Source: Anaerolineales bacterium (GTDB lineage: Bacteria; Chloroflexota; Anaerolineae; Anaerolineales; DRMV01). Taken from it: DNA of 9,438 nt. Each line of letters begins with the position of its first letter. Within the stretch, counting starts at the first letter, position 1. The notes beneath the pieces are model-generated. The model did no database searches. It was not told the DNA's origin and saw only the letters and a program-made list of their open reading frames with translations. Shown piece by piece: positions 6,060 to 9,438 of the stretch. The translations under genes and the position numbers were made by a program. Where the stretch lies: NCBI GenBank assembly GCA_015491595.1, contig WFVP01000140.1, positions 1 through 9,438 of the forward strand, written 5' to 3'.

Positions 6060-7421
6060 ATGTCCCTATTACGACGCCTGGAGTCCAGCGGCAATAAGCG
6101 TCCCCCATCGGAACGCAGTTTGCTCAGTTCTTCCCGGGAGTCTCCCGCGCGCAAAGAGGCCTACTCCGACCTCATGCGTCGGATTCAAAACCGTTTGCTT
6201 AACGAGCTGGACCCCACTCTGGACATCAGCAAGGCCGACGAAGTCCGGCAGACCATCCGAGAACTCCTGGACCAAATCCTGCAACAAGAGAACATCATCC
6301 TTTCCCGGGCCGAGCGGCAGCGCCTCTTCGAGCACATCGCGGCGGAAATTCTGGGGTTCGGTCCCCTGCAGCCCCTCCTGGAAGACGACTCCATCACGGA
6401 AATCATGGTCAACGGCCCGTACCAGGTCTACATCGAACGGGGGGGCAAGATTTACAAGACCAACATCAAGTTCGAGGACGACGAACACGTGATGCGCATC
6501 ATCGAACGCATCGTCGCGCCCCTGGGCCGCCGGGTGGACGAATCCAGTCCCTACGTGGACGCCCGGTTGCCCGACGGTTCCCGTGTGAACATTGTCATCC
6601 CCCCTATCTCCCTCAACGGGCCCACCATCACCATCCGGAAGTTCTTCCGCATCCCGCTGACCGCGGACGACCTGGTCCGGCTGGGGAGTATCACGCCCGA
6701 GGCGTTGATGTACCTGGAAGCCGCGGTGAAGGCCCGGCTGAACATCCTGGTGGCCGGCGGTACGGGTTCCGGTAAGACCACCTTGCTCAACATCCTGTCG
6801 GGCTTCATCCCCAACGATGAGCGCATCATCACCATCGAGAACGCCGCGGAGCTGCAGCTGCAACAGGAGCACGTGGTTCGCCTGGAGTCCCGCCCGCCCA
6901 ACATCGAGGGCAAGGGCGAAATCACCATCCGGCAGCTGGTCATCAACTCCCTGCGGATGCGCCCGGACCGCATCATCGTGGGTGAGGTGCGCGGCGGCGA
7001 GGCCCTGGACATGCTCCAGGCCATGAACACGGGCCACGAGGGCTCCATGACTACCCTGCACTCCAACAGCCCCCGGGACGCCCTCTCCCGACTGGAAACC
7101 ATGTGCCTGATGGCCGGCATGGACCTGCCCGTCCGGGCCATCCGGGAGCAGATTGCCTCGGCCATTGACGTCATCGTGTTCACCCAGCGGATGCGGGACG
7201 GCTCCCGGAAGGTGGTCTCCGTCTCGGAAATCACCGGCATGGAAGGCGACGTTATCCAGATGATGGACATCTTCGTCTTCGAGCACAGCGGATACCGCGA
7301 GGGCAAAGTACACGGTCGCCTGAAGCCCACGGGGTTGCGGTCCAAATACATGGACCGGTTCCGCGCGGCGGGCATCTTCCTGCCGCCCAGCGTGTTCGGT
7401 ATCGGTGTCAACGCCCGATAG
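6060..7421 (+). CDS. cpaF: Pilus assembly ATPase CpaF/TadA
   Basis: A 453-residue secretion ATPase of the GspE/VirB11 superfamily, the cytoplasmic motor of the Tad pilus. An N-terminal domain (~35-215) contains 'ILGFGPLQPLLEDDSITEIMVNG' and 'VDARLPDGSRVNIVIPP', both typical of CpaF. The ATPase core has Walker A G233-GTGSGKT240 (K239), an Asp box at 258-264, Walker B 'RIIVGE' (304-309, E309) and the His box from H326 to H334 ('MNTGHEGSMTTLHSN'). 'RPPNIEGKGEITIRQLV' is another family signature. The Asp box reads 'TIENAAEL', with N261 where many CpaF proteins have Asp. The first ~35 residues are Ser/Arg-rich and probably disordered. AGGGGAGGA (6042-6050) lies nine bases before the ATG. Its expected partners are the membrane platform proteins TadB and TadC, encoded next. 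Confidence 0.95.
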   Translation: MSLLRRLESSGNKRPPSERSLLSSSRESPARKEAYSDLMRRIQNRLLNELDPTLDISKADEVRQTIRELLDQILQQENIILSRAERQRLFEHIAAEILGFGPLQPLLEDDSITEIMVNGPYQVYIERGGKIYKTNIKFEDDEHVMRIIERIVAPLGRRVDESSPYVDARLPDGSRVNIVIPPISLNGPTITIRKFFRIPLTADDLVRLGSITPEALMYLEAAVKARLNILVAGGTGSGKTTLLNILSGFIPNDERIITIENAAELQLQQEHVVRLESRPPNIEGKGEITIRQLVINSLRMRPDRIIVGEVRGGEALDMLQAMNTGHEGSMTTLHSNSPRDALSRLETMCLMAGMDLPVRAIREQIASAIDVIVFTQRMRDGSRKVVSVSEITGMEGDVIQMMDIFVFEHSGYREGKVHGRLKPTGLRSKYMDRFRAAGIFLPPSVFGIGVNAR

Positions 7422-7439
7422 AAAAGCGGAAAAAGCCCT

Positions 7440-8426
7440 ATGCCCTTACCCCTGCCCCTGCTGCTGTCGGACCCCATTACCCTGCTCCTCCTGGGGGGGA
7501 TTGTGACGGTGGGCCTGGTGCTGGTCGGGGCCCTCGTCACCGTTTGGGTCGGCCGCCAGGAGGAGGAGCGCCTGGAGAAACTCATCTTCCCCGCGGACCA
7601 GGAAGCCCGGGAGGAAGCACAGCGCCTGGTCCGGCGGGAGCGTATCGGCATTGACAAGCGCCTGGAGCGGACGTCCTGGTGGGAAAATCTGCGGTGGGGC
7701 CTCAGCCGGGCCGGCCTGCGCTTGAAGCCCTCGGAATACATCGCGCTGCGGGTCATCTCCGTGATTTTAGGCACCTTCCTGGGCTACGTCCTGGGCGGCC
7801 AGACGCTGTTGTTCACCCTGCTGGGCTTCCTTGCGGGCCTGCTGGGATTTGGATGGTACATCCGCTACCTGCAACAGCGCCGCCTGAACCAGTTCAACGA
7901 GCAGCTGGTGGACACCCTGAACCTCATCATCAACGGCCTGCGGGCAGGCTTCTCCCTGCCCCAGGCTTTGGACGCGGTGGCCAAGGAGATGCCGCCCCCA
8001 GTGTCGGAAGAGTTCCGGCGGCTGGTGCAGGAGTTGCAAATCGGCATCCCCCGGGACAAAGCCCTGGACAACCTGGTGAAACGCATGCCCAGCCAGGACC
8101 TGGACCTGGTGGTGACCGCCATGAAGATTCAGCAGGAAGTGGGCGGTCCCTTGACGGAAATCCTGGAGAACACGGTGCACACCATCCGGGAGCGCATCCG
8201 TATCCAGGGCGAAATCCGCACCCTGACGGCCCAGGTGCGGTTCTCGGGCATGGTCCTCTCCCTCATGCCCATCTGCCTGTTCCTCATCATCTACCGCATC
8301 GCGCCCGACTACGCGGGCCAGTTCCTGCGCAACGGCCTGTGCGGATACAGCATGTTGGGGTTGGCCCTGGTCCTCATCGGCACCGGATACTACATCATGC
8401 GCCGCATCGCCCAAATCGAGGTGTAA
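7440..8426 (+). CDS. tadB: Tad pilus inner-membrane platform protein TadB
   Basis: A 328-residue polytopic membrane protein with a type II secretion F-type domain (T2SSF). Hydrophobic segments are at ~13-36, ~100-117, ~120-141, ~268-290 and ~300-320. Charged cytoplasmic regions lie at ~38-80 and in the T2SSF helical domain (~155-265). The domain contains 'LIINGLRAGFSLPQALDAVA', then 'EELQIGIP'-like helices and 'MKIQQEVGGPLTEILENTVHTI', the pattern seen in TadB proteins. TadB and TadC together form the platform on which the CpaF ATPase acts to add pilin subunits. The gene starts 18 bases after cpaF with only a weak purine stretch (GCGGAAAA) upstream, so translation may depend on ribosomes coming from cpaF. 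The order cpaF-tadB-tadC is the standard Tad arrangement. Confidence 0.93.
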   Translation: MPLPLPLLLSDPITLLLLGGIVTVGLVLVGALVTVWVGRQEEERLEKLIFPADQEAREEAQRLVRRERIGIDKRLERTSWWENLRWGLSRAGLRLKPSEYIALRVISVILGTFLGYVLGGQTLLFTLLGFLAGLLGFGWYIRYLQQRRLNQFNEQLVDTLNLIINGLRAGFSLPQALDAVAKEMPPPVSEEFRRLVQELQIGIPRDKALDNLVKRMPSQDLDLVVTAMKIQQEVGGPLTEILENTVHTIRERIRIQGEIRTLTAQVRFSGMVLSLMPICLFLIIYRIAPDYAGQFLRNGLCGYSMLGLALVLIGTGYYIMRRIAQIEV

Positions 8427-8429
8427 GCC

Positions 8430-9377
8430 ATGTGGGTGTGGTGGGTTCTGCTCTTGACCCTCCTCATCGGCACCGCCGTGTTCCTGGTCATCGTGGGCAT
8501 CCGGGCCCAGCAGACGGACGTGGAAACCCGGGTCCTGGAGCTGCTGAAGGAGGACGAAGAAATCCGGTCCATCGAGGACCTGGAGCTGCGCCAACCCTTC
8601 ATGGACCGGGTCATCCTCCCCATCGCCAGGCGGTTCGGGGACTTCGTGTTGCGCTTCACGCCGCAACGGGTCATCGCCGCCACGGAACTGGACCTGCTGC
8701 GGGCGGGGATGCGCGCTCGCTGGGACCCCACAGTGGTGGTCACGGCCCGCATCGCCCTGGGCATCGGGCTCTTCTGGCTGGGCTTCTTCCTGGTGCGCCT
8801 CTCGCCGTCCCCCAACGTCCGCCGTTCCGCTTTGTTGCTGGCCCTGCTCTTCGGGTTCCTGGGCTTCTACCTGCCGGTGCTCTTCATCAAGAGCCGCATC
8901 GCCCGACGCCAGAAGGAAATCCTCAAGGCCTTTCCCGACGCCCTGGACCTGCTCACCATCTGCGTGCAGGCGGGCCTGGGCTTCGACGCCGCGATGCAGA
9001 AGCTGGTGGAGAAGTGGGACAACGCCCTGAGCCTGGAGTTCGCCCGGGTCCTGCGGGAAATCCAGTTGGGTAAACCCCGCCGGGATGCCCTCAAGGACAT
9101 GGCCGAGCGCATCGGGCTGTCGGAAGTCTCCAGCTTCGTGGCCGCGGTGGTCCAGGCGGAGCAGCTGGGCGTCAGCCTGTCCAACATCCTCCAGATTCAG
9201 GCCGACGCCATGCGCTTGCGACGCCGACAGCGAGCGGAGGAGGAAGCGCATAAGGCCCCGGTGAAGATGCTCTTCCCCCTGGCCTTCCTGGTGATGCCCT
9301 CCCTGTTCATCGTGCTGTTGGGGCCGTCCCTATTCATCCTCCTCCGTTCGGGCGTGGCCGCCATGTTCGGCGGATGA
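8430..9377 (+). CDS. tadC: Tad pilus inner-membrane platform protein TadC
   Basis: A 315-residue polytopic protein, the second T2SSF-domain platform component. Hydrophobic segments lie at ~2-24, ~105-125, ~130-153 and ~278-305. The T2SSF domain (~165-280) begins 'FPDALDLLTICVQAGLGFDAAM', continues 'FARVLREIQLGKPRRDALKDMAER', and includes 'VVQAEQLGVSLSNILQIQADAMR', a well-marked TadC signature. 'KAPVKMLFPLAFLVMPSLFIVLLGP' near the C-terminus is also typical of this family. The start is only three bases after the tadB stop, with GAGGTG inside the tadB end as a weak ribosome binding site, so the two are probably translationally coupled and made in similar amounts. Compared with tadB, the cytoplasmic domain is followed by a long hydrophobic C-terminus. 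Length is usual for the family. Confidence 0.93.
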   Translation: MWVWWVLLLTLLIGTAVFLVIVGIRAQQTDVETRVLELLKEDEEIRSIEDLELRQPFMDRVILPIARRFGDFVLRFTPQRVIAATELDLLRAGMRARWDPTVVVTARIALGIGLFWLGFFLVRLSPSPNVRRSALLLALLFGFLGFYLPVLFIKSRIARRQKEILKAFPDALDLLTICVQAGLGFDAAMQKLVEKWDNALSLEFARVLREIQLGKPRRDALKDMAERIGLSEVSSFVAAVVQAEQLGVSLSNILQIQADAMRLRRRQRAEEEAHKAPVKMLFPLAFLVMPSLFIVLLGPSLFILLRSGVAAMFGG

Positions 9378-9438
9378 TGGCGACCCCTGCGCCTTTCCCC
9401 TCCCTTTCCCTGAGCGATGCCCTCTGGCACCTGTGGGA
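9374..9438 (+). CDS. Start of a further ORF in the Tad operon, cut by the window edge
   Basis: An ATG at 9374 (or its neighbour at 9377) overlaps the tadC stop codon as ATGATG over TGA, an arrangement common for translationally coupled genes. The frame stays open to the window edge, giving about 20 residues ('MATPAPFPSLSLSDALWHLW' from 9377). This is too short to place in a family. No strong ribosome binding site is visible beyond GGCGG at 9369-9373. It could be the next gene of the pilus operon or a chance opening. Confidence 0.4.
   Translation, partial: MMATPAPFPSLSLSDALWHLW

Noticed and set aside
6069..7313. Minus-strand frame of 414 codons opposite cpaF
   Set aside because: It is antisense to a highly conserved ATPase gene, and its product is Gly/Val/His/Asp-rich without recognisable features.
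7679..9073. Plus-strand frame of 464 codons overlapping tadB and tadC in another phase
   Set aside because: The translation is Pro/Gly/His/Arg-rich without hydrophobic cores or motifs, and it crosses a real gene boundary.
7767..9251. Long open frame on the minus strand across tadB and tadC (494 codons)
   Set aside because: The composition is Gln/His/Asp-rich and low in complexity, and both T2SSF-domain genes on the plus strand are unmistakable. It is a codon-bias artefact.

Overview
The window is GC-rich bacterial DNA, dense with genes on both strands and with G/C strongly preferred at third codon positions. Gene content and protein style suggest a Chloroflexota (Anaerolineae-like) genome. 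The pointers are a Tad pilus cluster whose CpaE carries an N-terminal receiver domain, an AmmeMemoRadiSam-type radical SAM protein, an XRE/MmyB-like regulator and a DUF4230 protein. This assignment is inferred from resemblance, not from a database search.

Left part (1-2318, + strand): the 3' end of a zinc-type (MDR) alcohol dehydrogenase-like gene runs in from the left edge. After a 15-base gap comes a membrane-anchored DUF4230 protein. A gap of about 310 bases follows, holding a GC-rich hairpin, a weak promoter-like box and a 14-base palindrome that overlaps the ribosome binding site of the next gene. That gene encodes an XRE-family regulator with an MmyB-like ligand-binding domain.

Middle (2335-3477, - strand): amrS, the radical SAM member of the AmmeMemoRadiSam group, converges on the regulator with only 16 bases between the stop codons. 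Between amrS and cpaB is a 121-base divergent intergenic region with two promoters whose upstream elements occupy the same bases.

Right part (3599-end, + strand): a Tad/Flp pilus operon in the order cpaB, cpaE (tadZ), cpaF (tadA), tadB, tadC, with short gaps and probable translational coupling, then the first bases of a further ORF at the right edge. CpaF would power pilin assembly through the TadB/TadC membrane platform. CpaE would place or tune the machine at the membrane, and CpaB is an extracytoplasmic accessory part. Prepilin, prepilin peptidase, secretin and TadE/F-type minor pilins are not in the window. No RNA genes, mobile elements, CRISPR arrays or origins were seen.

I see no wholly new system. 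The best leads are the CpaE protein (complete receiver phosphorylation set joined to an ATPase lacking the second Asp of its Walker A' motif), an Asn in the CpaF Asp box, and the shared divergent promoter region.
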